Part shown: in pieces, positions 19,429 to 27,667 of the stretch | Layout: each line of letters starts with the position of its first letter | How positions within the stretch are numbered: position 1 is the stretch's first letter | NCBI GenBank assembly: GCA_964472095.1 | Contig: CAYYIV010000002.1 | Coordinates: 124,001-188,000, forward strand | Direction: 5' to 3' | DNA length: 64,000 bases | Source: Pelagibius sp964472095 | Lineage (GTDB): Bacteria > Pseudomonadota > Alphaproteobacteria > Kiloniellales > Kiloniellaceae | Notes under the pieces: generated by a model | What the model was told of the DNA's origin: nothing | Database searches by the model: none | What the model saw: only the letters and a program-made list of their open reading frames with translations | Program-made: the position numbers and the translations under genes

Positions 19429-20154
19429 GTGACCGTCGCCCGCGAAGAAGAGCTCTACGAGCCGGTGAAGGCCTTCCTGGAAGGCCAGGGCTATGCCGTG
19501 AAGGCGGAGGTGCGCGGCTGCGACCTCGTCGCCCGCCGCGGCGCCGAACCGCCGGTCATCGTCGAGCTGAAGAAGGCCTTCAATCTCGCTCTGCTGCTGC
19601 AGGGTATCGACCGCCTGGCCATTAGCGAGCAGGTCTATCTCGCCTTCGCCGCCCCCGCCAGGGCGGCCAGCTGGCGGCACCACCGGCGCAGTGTGCTGAA
19701 GCTCTGCCGCCGCGTCGGGCTCGGGCTCCTGATGGTGCATCCGGAAAAGGCGCTGGTGGAGCCGCTGCTCGACCCCCTGCCCTACCAGCCGCGGCCCAAC
19801 CGAAAGCGCCAGGCCCTGCTGCTGAAGGAGTTCGCCCAGCGCGTCGGCGATCCCAACACCGGCGGCCAGACGCGCCGGCCCATCGTCACCGCCTACCGCC
19901 AGAATGCCCTGCGCTGCGCCACGTTGCTGCGTGAGCTGGGGCCGACCAAGGTTGCTGTGCTGGCCGCGGCCACTGGCGTCGGCAGCGCCGGGCCTATCCT
20001 GCGCCGCGACGTCTACGGCTGGTTCCAGCGCATCGACCGCGGCGTCTACGGCCTCTCTCCCAAGGGCCGCGAGGCCCTCGCGCTCTTCGCCGACGTGGTG
20101 CGGGAGCTGGAGGCCGGCGCCGCCCCGGCGAGGCGCAAGCGCCGCGTCGGATGA
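19429..20154 (+). CDS. DUF2161-family protein with PD-(D/E)XK-like core
   Basis: 241 residues from a GTG start. A nuclease-like core is visible near the N-terminus: YEPVKAFLEGQGY, GCDLVARR (the D of the motif) and VIVELKKAF (the E-x-K). The C-terminal third is basic and looks like a winged helix (TKVAVLAAATGVGSAGPILRRDVYGWF). The family is annotated as putative phosphodiesterase; the real substrate is unknown. It follows the rhodanese gene by 42 bases and overlaps the next start as ATGA. Confidence 0.75.
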   Translation: MTVAREEELYEPVKAFLEGQGYAVKAEVRGCDLVARRGAEPPVIVELKKAFNLALLLQGIDRLAISEQVYLAFAAPARAASWRHHRRSVLKLCRRVGLGLLMVHPEKALVEPLLDPLPYQPRPNRKRQALLLKEFAQRVGDPNTGGQTRRPIVTAYRQNALRCATLLRELGPTKVAVLAAATGVGSAGPILRRDVYGWFQRIDRGVYGLSPKGREALALFADVVRELEAGAAPARRKRRVG

Positions 20155-20498
20155 TCCGCTTCCGCCCCCTCGCGGCAGCAGACTTTCCGATGCTGCTGGA
20201 GTGGCTGCAGCGGCCGCACGTGAAGGACTGGTGGGACGACGGCAACGACACCCTGGAGAAGGTCGCCACGCACAATCGCGACGATTCCGACGACTCGAGA
20301 CGCTTCGTCCTCGATCTGGACGGCGATGCGGCCGGCTATTTCCAGTACTATCGGATCGACGCGACGCAGATTGGGACTGACCAGTTGCGCGCCCGCCCGC
20401 ACGACCTTTCGCAAGGCCTCGGGAGCAGATGCCTGTCGGCCTTCATCGACATGATCGCCGCGGCCCGTCCCGCTCGACCGCGGCGGTCCATTTCATGA
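20151..20498 (+). pseudogene. GNAT acetyltransferase, C-terminally truncated (AAC(6')-like)
   Basis: 115 residues starting MIRFRPLAAADFPMLLEWLQRPHVKDWW, like aminoglycoside 6'-N-acetyltransferase-type GNATs, with GYFQYYRID and a motif-A remnant LSQGLGSRCLSAFIDM. Family members go on for another 50 or so residues (motif B and the final strands). Here the frame runs into an arginine/proline-rich end and stops. No continuation is visible in the other frames before rpiB. It is either decayed or a nonfunctional remnant. The ATG overlaps the DUF2161 stop. Confidence 0.65.
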
Positions 20499-20533
20499 AA
20501 AAGGACCTGTCGGCCGGATAGCCGGTGCTGCGC

Positions 20534-20980
20534 TCAGCGCGCCGCGTCCATCTCCGCCAGCTTGGCCACGCGGCGACGAAAGTCCTCGTCGGTGGAGAAC
20601 TCGGCGGCGAGATAGGCGGCCACCAGGTCCTTCGCCAGCCAGGGTCCGACGATCTGCGCGCCGATGCACATGACGTTCACGTCGTCGTGCTCGACCGACT
20701 GGTGCGCCGAGTGGACGTCGTGGCAGACGGCGGCGCGGATGCCCTTCACCTTGTTCGCCGCGATGGACGCGCCGACCCCGGTGCCGCAGACCAGGAGCCC
20801 GCGGTCAGCCCTGCCGGCGGCGATGTGGTCGGTGACGGCGCGCGCGATGTCGGGAAAGTCGACGGGGTCGGGATCGTAGGAGCCGACGTCCTCCACCTGG
20901 TGCCCCAGCCCCTTCGCGAAATCGGCGAGGGTGGCCTTGAGCGGGAAGCCCGCATGGTCGGAGCCGATGACGATACGCAT
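20534..20980 (-). CDS. rpiB: RpiB-type sugar-phosphate isomerase
   Basis: 148 residues: IVIGSDHAGFPLK at the N-terminus, the active-site loop LLVCGTGVGASIAANK with the catalytic cysteine, and HDVHSAHQSVEHDDVNVMCIG. It interconverts ribose-5-P and ribulose-5-P. RpiB-like paralogues that isomerise tetrose or other aldose phosphates look the same by eye. As last gene of a FadR-TRAP operon, a role in the catabolism of the transported sugar or sugar acid is plausible. Confidence 0.88.
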   Translation of the reverse strand: MRIVIGSDHAGFPLKATLADFAKGLGHQVEDVGSYDPDPVDFPDIARAVTDHIAAGRADRGLLVCGTGVGASIAANKVKGIRAAVCHDVHSAHQSVEHDDVNVMCIGAQIVGPWLAKDLVAAYLAAEFSTDEDFRRRVAKLAEMDAAR

Positions 20981-21009
20981 AGCAGATGATCCTCGTGGTT
21001 TCAGGACGG

Positions 21010-22284
21010 TCAGCGGAGCAGGCTCGGCAGCCACAGCACCAGCCGCTCCGCGAAGGTGATGATGGCAAGGGTTGCCAGCAGCGGCAGGTAGAACGGCAGC
21101 AGTGCCCGCAGGAGCTGCCGCAGCGACACCTCGGCGATGCTGGTCAGCAGGAACAGCGACAGCCCCATCGGCGGCGTCAGCAAGCCGAACATCAGGTTGA
21201 AGATGGCGATGATGCCGAGGTGCACCGGGTCGATGCCCGCCAGCACCAACGGCGGCGCGATGACCGGCACCACCAGAAGCGTCGCCGTGGTGGAGTCGAG
21301 AAACATGCCTGCAATGAAGAAAATGAGATTGGCGATCAGGAGGAGGACGATCGGGTCGGTGCTGAACTGAAGGATCCAGCGCGAGAAGTCCTGCGGCACC
21401 TGCTCGACCGCCAGGATCCAACCGAAGAGCGCGGCGGCCGCCACGATGATGAGGATGGCGCTGGTGGTGCGCACGGTGACGATGAGGGCGTGCCAGAGAT
21501 GCGGCCAGGTGAGGTCGCGGTAGAACAGCGCGCTGACCACCAGGACATAGACGGCAGTCACCGCCGCGGCCTCGGTCGGCGTGAAGAGGCCGGCCAGCAT
21601 GCCGGCGATCATCAGGATCGGCGCAACCAGGGCCGGCAGGGCCGGCAGCAAGTCGCGGAGCACCTCGCGCGGCCGCGGCCAGCGCTCGGCCCGCGGCATG
21701 CGGTGCCGGTAGGACAGCACGGCGACCGTCAGCATCAGCAGCGCGACGCAGACGAGGGCCGGCACGATGCCGGCGATCAGCAGCTGCACGATGGAGACGC
21801 TGGTAACCGATCCGTAGACGATGAGCGGGATGCTCGGCGGGAAGATCGGCCCGACCACCGCGGAGGCACCGGTGACCGCCGCCGCGAAGGGCGCCGTGAA
21901 ACCGCGCTTGCGCATGGCCGAGATCTCGATGCGCCCGAGGCCGCCGACATCGGCGAGTGCGGCGCCCGACATGCCGGAGAAGATCAGGCTCGAGAACACG
22001 TTCACCTGCGCAAGGCCGCCCGGCGCGCGGCCCACTAGCGTGTCGGCGAAGCGGAAGATGCGGTCGGTGATGCCGGCGGAGTTCATCAGGTTGCCGACGA
22101 AGATGAAAATCGGGACGGCGACCAGCGGGAAGGAGTCGAGCGCGTAGGTGACCCGTTGGGCGAGCAGCCCCAAGGGCAGACCGTCGATCAGCACATAGAC
22201 GATCGAGGGGATCAGGATGGCGTAGACGACCGGGAATCCGGCGATGAAAAGAACGAGGAAGGCGGCGATGACGGCGAGTCCCAT
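21010..22284 (-). CDS. TRAP transporter large permease (DctM type)
   Basis: 424 residues with about 12 hydrophobic helices. It includes the DctM family's conserved GMSGAALADVGGLGRIEI and FPPSIPLIVYG motifs. It forms the sodium-driven transport channel with the small permease 8 bases upstream. Neighbouring genes are the small permease (before) and rpiB (29 bases after). Confidence 0.95.
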   Translation of the reverse strand: MGLAVIAAFLVLFIAGFPVVYAILIPSIVYVLIDGLPLGLLAQRVTYALDSFPLVAVPIFIFVGNLMNSAGITDRIFRFADTLVGRAPGGLAQVNVFSSLIFSGMSGAALADVGGLGRIEISAMRKRGFTAPFAAAVTGASAVVGPIFPPSIPLIVYGSVTSVSIVQLLIAGIVPALVCVALLMLTVAVLSYRHRMPRAERWPRPREVLRDLLPALPALVAPILMIAGMLAGLFTPTEAAAVTAVYVLVVSALFYRDLTWPHLWHALIVTVRTTSAILIIVAAAALFGWILAVEQVPQDFSRWILQFSTDPIVLLLIANLIFFIAGMFLDSTTATLLVVPVIAPPLVLAGIDPVHLGIIAIFNLMFGLLTPPMGLSLFLLTSIAEVSLRQLLRALLPFYLPLLATLAIITFAERLVLWLPSLLR

Positions 22285-22292
22285 GGCCGCCT

Positions 22293-22757
22293 TCAGAGCA
22301 CGGTGGTTTCTTCACGCGGCGGATGGCGCGTGTCGAGCAGGTGGGCCAGGGCGGCCAGGGCGAAGCCGAGGAAGGTCGAGCCCAGGAAGAGCCAGAAGGG
22401 AATCTTCAGGGTCGGCGTCGCGTTGTTCAGGTTCTTAAAAATGGTGACCCAGGCGACATAGGCAATGAAGCCGGCCGCAAGGGCGGCTGACAGGGTGATG
22501 AGGAAAGCCAGCGCCTGACGCAGACGGGGCGGTAGCGCCTCGCGGAACTCCGCCATGACGATGTTCTCGTGTTGCATCACGACGATCGGGAAGGCGGTAA
22601 AGACCAGCACGATGAGCAGGAAGCGGGTGAACTCCTCGGCGCCGATGATCGCTGCGCCGACGAGATCGCGCATGACGACCTGGATGAAAGGCACGGCGAC
22701 CAGCGCGGCGAGCACCAGCACGCAAAAGCCGGCGAGAAGCTTCCTCACAATCAACAT
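22293..22757 (-). CDS. TRAP transporter small permease (DctQ type)
   Basis: 154 residues with four hydrophobic helices and the DctQ-like segment VGAAIIGAEEFTRFLLIVLVFTAFPIVVMQHENIVM. It partners the large permease. A strong hairpin separates it from the binding-protein gene. Confidence 0.92.
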   Translation of the reverse strand: MLIVRKLLAGFCVLVLAALVAVPFIQVVMRDLVGAAIIGAEEFTRFLLIVLVFTAFPIVVMQHENIVMAEFREALPPRLRQALAFLITLSAALAAGFIAYVAWVTIFKNLNNATPTLKIPFWLFLGSTFLGFALAALAHLLDTRHPPREETTVL

Positions 22758-22784
22758 GGCGGAATCCCGCAGTGGAGGGCCTGG

Positions 22785-22812
22785 CGGGAGCGGGCCGCGC
22801 GGCCCGCTCCCG
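22785..22812 (-). other. Intercistronic hairpin between dctP- and dctQ-type genes
   Basis: CGGGAGCGGGCC (22785-22796), loop GCGC, GGCCCGCTCCCG (22801-22812): a perfect 12-bp GC stem. Leftward of it there is no T-run. It is probably a 3'-end stabiliser for the binding-protein messenger or a partial terminator. Confidence 0.65.
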
Positions 22813-22830
22813 TTTCAGCGGACAGGACGC

Positions 22831-23826
22831 TTACTGGACCGCGTTGATCTGCTCCATGTAGGGCTGGTAGTTCGGGAAGTCGGCGCGGATCTGCTTCAGG
22901 ACCGACTCCTTGAACGCCGGCATGTCGAGGCCTTCCTTCTCAGTGATCACAGTCATACCGTGACCCTTCAGTTCCTCGACCAGCTGGGCCTGGGAGTCGT
23001 TGGCCCACTGCAGCGACTCCTCGGCCTTCTGATCAAGCACCTCGGTGATCGCCGCGCGGTGGTCATCCGACAGGTCCTGCCAGGCCTCCTCGTTCACGAA
23101 GACGGCCAGCACCGACTGCATGTGGCCGGTAAGCGCGACATGCGACTGCACCTCGTAGAGCTTGTTGGCGGTGATCATGGTCAGGGGGTTTTCCTGCCCG
23201 ACGACGAGGCCGGTCATCAGCGCGGTCGGCAGCTCGGCGACCTCGACCGGCGTCGGCGTGGCGCCGAATCCCTTCACCATGGAGACCCAGAGGTCGAGCG
23301 GCACCGCGCGGAACGGCTTGCCGGCGAGGTCGGCGGGCGACTTCACCGGGAAGTTCGAGGAGATGTGGCGCTCGCCGCGATAGATGCGGCCGACGATGCG
23401 CACGCCACCTTCGGCGATGAGCTTCTCGTTGATGGCCTCGAGGGCGGGAGAGTCGGGATCGGTCGCCGCCAGGGCATGGGCGCCGTCGCGATAGGCGAAG
23501 GGCGCGTTAAAGACGGCCACCTCCGGCACGATGCGGGCGAGCGAGGCGAAGTCGTGGTGACCCATGGCGATCGAGCCCATGCGGACGCCGTCAACCATCT
23601 CGGCGACACCGCCAAGCTGACTGGCCGGATAGACCTGGATGGTCACTTCGTTGCTGGTCGCCTCGGCGATAGCCGCCGCGGCCTCGGCGGCATAGCGCGT
23701 CTGGATATCTCCTTCCGCGCCGACGTGGGCGTAGCGCAGCTCTTCGGAGCCGACAGCGGCACCGGCGAAGAGGCCATAAGCGAGGCAGGCGCCCGCCAGG
23801 GCGCGACGGGCGTTCAACGGGTACAT
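22831..23826 (-). CDS. TRAP transporter solute-binding protein (DctP type)
   Basis: 331 residues: a signal peptide (MYPLNARRALAGACLAYGLF, cleavage near AAVGSEE), then the DctP fold. The conserved arginine region is FPVKSPADLAGKPFRAVPLDLW. The ligand is not predictable by eye; in family members the arginine at this position binds a carboxylate. The start was chosen at the signal peptide; the longer frame runs into the regulator gene. Confidence 0.93.
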   Translation of the reverse strand: MYPLNARRALAGACLAYGLFAGAAVGSEELRYAHVGAEGDIQTRYAAEAAAAIAEATSNEVTIQVYPASQLGGVAEMVDGVRMGSIAMGHHDFASLARIVPEVAVFNAPFAYRDGAHALAATDPDSPALEAINEKLIAEGGVRIVGRIYRGERHISSNFPVKSPADLAGKPFRAVPLDLWVSMVKGFGATPTPVEVAELPTALMTGLVVGQENPLTMITANKLYEVQSHVALTGHMQSVLAVFVNEEAWQDLSDDHRAAITEVLDQKAEESLQWANDSQAQLVEELKGHGMTVITEKEGLDMPAFKESVLKQIRADFPNYQPYMEQINAVQ

Positions 23827-23851
23827 GGCATTTCCTTTCCCTGTAGTTTTT

Positions 23852-24598
23852 TCAGTCTTCTTCTTGTGGCGTCGCCTTGGCGTAGGCGGCGATGTAACTC
23901 TTGCGGCGGAACTCGTCGCCGATGGCGAAGTGCTCGCGCAGCCGCATCTCCGCGGCATCGGCGTCGCGCGCGACGATGGAGAGGAAGACCTCGCGGTGGG
24001 CGTCGACGAGGTAGTCGCGGATGCCCGGCACCATGACGGTCTGCTGGCGGCGCTCGACGTGGCTGCGCTTCAGAAGTTCGGCCAGCGCCAAGTAGAGCTG
24101 CAGCAGCACCGGGCTGCGGCCCGACTCTACGATGGCAAGGTGAAAGGCAAAGTCGGCATCGCCGCCGCTCACGGGGTCGTGGATGGTTTCCATCAGAAGC
24201 GAGAGACGCCCGCCGATGCGGGTGAAGTCGCTGTCGCCGGCCCGCTCGCAGGCCAGTCGGATAGCCTGGCACTCGATGGCGATGCGAGCCTGCATGACGT
24301 CGTCGAGGATGCCGGGCTGCTGGGCCAGGCAGAAGGTGAAGAAGTCGGAGAGGACGGAGAGGTCCGCCGGCTTCACGTAGGCGCCCTTGCCGTGGCGGAT
24401 GTCGAGCACGCCCAACATGGCGAGCGAGCGCAGCGCTTCGCGCAGCACCGGCCGTGAGACCCCGAGGGAGAGCGACAGCTCGCGCTCGCCGGCGAGGCGG
24501 TCGCCGGGCCTGAGGCTGCCGCTCAGGAGCCGCTCGCGGACGAAGGCGACGACCTTCTCCGCCCCCAGCAGGTCTTCGGCGCGCTCGGTCAGGGCCAT
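23852..24598 (-). CDS. GntR-family (FadR/FCD subgroup) transcription regulator
   Basis: 248 residues. The N-terminal winged helix is seen in VAFVRERLLSGSLRPGDRLAGERELSLSLGVSRPVLREALRSLAMLGVLDIRHGKGAYV. A helical FCD ligand domain follows, with histidines that usually bind a metal (FAFHLAIVESG, VDAHREVFLSI). As first gene of the TRAP operon it is likely the autoregulated, substrate-responsive regulator. Two FadR-like palindromes lie upstream. Confidence 0.92.
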   Translation of the reverse strand: MALTERAEDLLGAEKVVAFVRERLLSGSLRPGDRLAGERELSLSLGVSRPVLREALRSLAMLGVLDIRHGKGAYVKPADLSVLSDFFTFCLAQQPGILDDVMQARIAIECQAIRLACERAGDSDFTRIGGRLSLLMETIHDPVSGGDADFAFHLAIVESGRSPVLLQLYLALAELLKRSHVERRQQTVMVPGIRDYLVDAHREVFLSIVARDADAAEMRLREHFAIGDEFRRKSYIAAYAKATPQEED

Positions 24599-24620
24599 TG
24601 AAAGTTCACTGGTTCCGTAG

Positions 24621-24631
24621 TGGCCTTACCA
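24621..24631 (-). promoter_or_regulatory. Candidate FCD-regulator operator, proximal
   Basis: TGGCCTTACCA resembles the FadR-type palindrome TGGTCnGACCA. It lies 23 bases upstream of the regulator start and is followed by ACTTTT, as the distal site is. Confidence 0.45.
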
Positions 24632-24710
24632 CTTTTGACCATGAAGAGACGCTTTGTCAATTGCCAAGCTGCAGCAGAAGGCTCTGTGCGGCGTTCAGGC
24701 CAAGCAATAG

Positions 24711-24721
24711 AGGTCTGACCA
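24711..24721 (-). promoter_or_regulatory. Candidate FCD-regulator operator, distal
   Basis: AGGTCTGACCA contains the perfect palindrome GGTC-T-GACC and is followed by CTTTT like the proximal site 90 bases away. It sits between the TRAP operon and the divergent PhyH gene and could serve both. Confidence 0.5.
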
Positions 24722-24832
24722 CTTTTCCCCGGCGCCGTGGGCGCGCCGGTCCGCAAGCCCGGGGACGCCGCAGGGCGAATCGTGATATGCAGAGGCTGGC
24801 AGCGGCGCAGCAGGCAGGAAGCACAGGCGTCC

Positions 24833-25681
24833 ATGAGCGGCATCCCCCCCGAGGGCGACCACCTCAGGCAGTTCGAGGCCGAGGGCTATGCCGTGGTGCG
24901 CAGGGTCTTTACAGCCGACGAGGTGGCCGAGATGGCGGCCGCCTTCGACCGCATCCGCGACCGCGCGCTGGCCGGCGGGCGCAGCTGGCGCGACCGCAAT
25001 ATCCTCTTCCTGCTGGGCGACGACGAGAAGCTCGGCCGCGTGCTGCGCTATGCCCAGTGGACCGCCTGGCTCGACCCGGTGCTGGAGCGTGTCAGGCGCG
25101 ATCCGCGCCTGCTGGCGATCCTGGAGCCGCTGATCGGCCGCGACCTCAAGCAGATCATCAACCAGATGCACTGGAAACCGCCGGGCGCCCGGGCGGAGTT
25201 CGGATTCCATCAGGATTCGCGCTCGCGCCGGCCGGCCGCTGCGTACCGCGAGCTCGCCCGCTCCTACGTGCAGACCGGCGTCGCCGTCGACCCGCAGTCC
25301 GCCGAGAACGGCGCCGTGGTCGTCTGCCCCGGCAGCCACCGCCGGGGCGAGCTGCCCTTCGACCCGGCGCGTCCTTCCATGCACGAGGCGCTCGACACCG
25401 CCGACCTGGCGCGCCTCGGCGTCGACACGGCGAACGTGGTGACCCTCAGGCTGGAGCCCGGCGACGTCGCGCTCTGGCACGTGCACACCCTGCACGGCTC
25501 CGGCCCCAACACCTCGACGATGGATCGGCGCTTCTACATCAACGGCTACGTGACCGCCGCGAACTGCGACCGTGGCGAATGGGCCTTCCGCGACGGGAAG
25601 CCCTGCCCCCTGGAAGGCGAGCAGAGCCTGGTCCACTACGAGGAGCTCTACACGAAACCCGGCCCGATGTTCGTGGATTGA
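24833..25681 (+). CDS. Phytanoyl-CoA dioxygenase (PhyH) family oxygenase
   Basis: 282 residues. The iron ligands HxD are in FGFHQDSRSRRP and the distal histidine in WHVHTLHGSGPNTS, with an arginine after it (MDRRFY). It belongs to the 2-oxoglutarate-dependent hydroxylases. The start MSGIPPEGDHLRQFEAEGYAVV matches the usual length of the family's first helix. It is divergent from the FadR-TRAP-rpiB operon with possible shared operators, so it may act on the compound that transporter brings in. Confidence 0.87.
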   Translation: MSGIPPEGDHLRQFEAEGYAVVRRVFTADEVAEMAAAFDRIRDRALAGGRSWRDRNILFLLGDDEKLGRVLRYAQWTAWLDPVLERVRRDPRLLAILEPLIGRDLKQIINQMHWKPPGARAEFGFHQDSRSRRPAAAYRELARSYVQTGVAVDPQSAENGAVVVCPGSHRRGELPFDPARPSMHEALDTADLARLGVDTANVVTLRLEPGDVALWHVHTLHGSGPNTSTMDRRFYINGYVTAANCDRGEWAFRDGKPCPLEGEQSLVHYEELYTKPGPMFVD

Positions 25682-25691
25682 GAGAGCGCCT

Positions 25692-26330
25692 CTACCGCGT
25701 CGCCACGGCGATGCCGGCGCCGACGAGGAGGCCGCCGGTGGCGCGGTTTAGCCAGGTAAGCGCGCGCTCGCTGCGCACCACCCGGCCGGCGCGGGCCGCG
25801 AGGAAGGCGTAGAAACCGACCACCAGATAGGACATTGCCACAACCACGCCGCAAAGCACGGAGATGTCGCCGGCGCCGAGCGCCCCCACGTCGATGAAGG
25901 TCGGCACGAAGGCGCCGTAGAACAGGATGGTCTTCGGGTTGCCCAGGGTGACGAAGAAGCCGATGGCCAGCGAGCGGCGATGCGGCAGGCGGGGCCTGGC
26001 GGCCTCCCCGGGCGCCGCCATCTGCGGCAGACGGGGCCGGCTGCGCCAGGTCTTCACGCCGAGCCAGATGAGGTAGGCGGCGCCGATGATCTTCACGACG
26101 AGGAAGAACTCGCCCATAACGGCGGCCAGGGCGCTCATGCCGAGGATCGCCAGCAGCAGGAAGAGGATGTCTCCCAGCACCAGCCCGGTGATGGCGGCGA
26201 GGCCCGCCTTCAGCCCGTCGGCCAGCGAGCGCGCGACTACCATGAGGAAGCCCGGGCCCGGCGTCACCGAAAGCAGGAACATGGCCAGCGCGAAGGCCAG
26301 CAGGGTTTCGAGCGACAGGGTGAGCGTCAT
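25692..26330 (-). CDS. LysE/RhtB-family amino-acid exporter
   Basis: 212 residues with about six hydrophobic helices and the family's VTPGPGFLMVVARSLADG motif near the N-terminus, then GFFVTLGNPKTILFYGAFVP. It exports an amino acid or derivative across the inner membrane. It is convergent with the PhyH gene, 10 bases apart, and no regulator is adjacent. Confidence 0.92.
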   Translation of the reverse strand: MTLTLSLETLLAFALAMFLLSVTPGPGFLMVVARSLADGLKAGLAAITGLVLGDILFLLLAILGMSALAAVMGEFFLVVKIIGAAYLIWLGVKTWRSRPRLPQMAAPGEAARPRLPHRRSLAIGFFVTLGNPKTILFYGAFVPTFIDVGALGAGDISVLCGVVVAMSYLVVGFYAFLAARAGRVVRSERALTWLNRATGGLLVGAGIAVATR

Positions 26331-26489
26331 GGCAGGCGGTTCCTGGCGGAGCGAGGGTTCGCCGCTGTTTTAACAGGCCCTCGGGACCGGCGGGAGAGGC
26401 TTTGGCAGGGTGCCGGTTTTCGTCATAATAGACGCAAAGTAAGAAGGGCGCCTGCCGAGGCGGCCCCCCGCAGAACGGGAGGAGAGGCA

Positions 26490-27305
26490 ATCGCTGCCGA
26501 GCAGACCAAGGACGTCGAGGAACCGCCGAAGCCGGCACCGCGCGTGCTGTCCATCACGGCCGCAGCCATCGTCGATTGCCTGGAGAAGGGCCTGCGGGAC
26601 TTCCGCGCCGCCCCGGCCTTCGGCCTTTTCTTCGGCGGCGTCTACGCGATCGGCGGCATGCTGATCGTGCTGGCCGCCACAGCCCTGGAGGTCGGCTACA
26701 TCTCCTATCCCCTGGCGGTCGGCTTCGCCCTCATCGGCCCCTTTGTGGCGGTCGGCCTCTATGAGGTGAGTCGGCGGCGGGAGGCCGGCGAGCCGCTGCG
26801 GTGGGGACCCGTCCTCGGCGTCGTCCTGGCCCAGCGCCGGCGCGAGACCGGCTGGATGGCCTTCGTCACCCTCTTCGTGCTGGTGATGTGGATGTACCAG
26901 GTGCGCATCCTCATCGCCCTCTTCATCGGCCTGCGCGCGCCGGGTTCCCTGGCCGGCTTCATCGAGGTGGTGCTGGGCACACCGGAGGGCCTGATGTTCC
27001 TGGCCGTCGGCCACGTCATCGGCGCCGGCATGGCGCTGGTGCTGTTCTCCCTCACCGTGGTCTCCTTCCCGCTGCTGCTGGACCGCGAGGTGGACTTTGT
27101 CACCGCCATGATCACCTCGGTGCGCGCCGTGGTGATGAACCCGGTGCCAATGATCGGCTGGGCCTTCTTCATCATGGTCCTGCTGATGATCGCCATAGCG
27201 CCCTTCTTCCTTGGGCTCTTCGTGGCCCTGCCGATCCTCGGCCACGCGACCTGGCACCTCTACCGCCGCCTGGTGGCGCCGGAAGACTCCGGAGAAACTG
27301 CATGA
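26490..27305 (+). CDS. DUF2189-family integral membrane protein, apparent ATC start
   Basis: About 271 residues: a short charged N-terminus, then roughly six membrane helices starting at FGLFFGGVYAIGGMLIVLA, with the family's cytoplasmic GLYEVSRRREAGEPLRWG loop. Function unknown. The reading frame has no ATG, GTG or TTG between 26330 and 26543. A good Shine-Dalgarno GGGAGGAG (26477-26484) sits 5 bases before an ATC at 26490. A GTG at 26544 is the only standard alternative; it lacks a ribosome site and would clip the conserved segment before the first helix. The stop overlaps the cupin ATG. Confidence 0.7.
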   Translation: MAAEQTKDVEEPPKPAPRVLSITAAAIVDCLEKGLRDFRAAPAFGLFFGGVYAIGGMLIVLAATALEVGYISYPLAVGFALIGPFVAVGLYEVSRRREAGEPLRWGPVLGVVLAQRRRETGWMAFVTLFVLVMWMYQVRILIALFIGLRAPGSLAGFIEVVLGTPEGLMFLAVGHVIGAGMALVLFSLTVVSFPLLLDREVDFVTAMITSVRAVVMNPVPMIGWAFFIMVLLMIAIAPFFLGLFVALPILGHATWHLYRRLVAPEDSGETA

Positions 27306-27667
27306 ACTACAAGGCCATCAACCTGACTGAGAAGTTCGGGCTGTTCACTGAGCAGTGGCAGCCCAAAGTCATCGCCGAGATGAACGACTACCAGTTCAAG
27401 ATCGTGAAACTGCAGGGCGACTTCGTCTGGCACGACCACAAGGACACCGACGAGACCTTCATCGTGGTCGACGGCGAGCTGCGCATAGACTTCCGCGACG
27501 GTGCCGTCACTCTCGGCCCCGGCGATATGTTCGTGGTGCCCAAGGGCGTCGAGCACAAGCCCTACGCGGAGAAAGAGACGATGGTGATGCTGATCGAGCC
27601 GCGCGGCGTGAAGAACACCGGCCACGAAGAGAGCGAGCGCACGGCCGATAACGACGTGTGGATCTAG
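27302..27667 (+). CDS. Cupin-domain protein
   Basis: 121 residues, a single small cupin barrel. Motif 1 is HDHKDTDETFIVVDGEL (two histidines and the glutamate for metal) and motif 2 is GDMFVVPKGVEHKPYA. This compact type occurs in sugar isomerases, oxygenases and as a stand-alone domain; the substrate is unknown. The ATG overlaps the DUF2189 stop (ATGA). The end overlaps the convergent mtnA stop by 4 bases. Confidence 0.88.
   Translation: MNYKAINLTEKFGLFTEQWQPKVIAEMNDYQFKIVKLQGDFVWHDHKDTDETFIVVDGELRIDFRDGAVTLGPGDMFVVPKGVEHKPYAEKETMVMLIEPRGVKNTGHEESERTADNDVWI

Noticed and set aside
24737..24832. Upstream ATG for the second PhyH protein
   Set aside because: The 32 extra residues are arginine/glycine-rich and lie in the putative regulatory gap. 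The family N-terminus begins at 24833.
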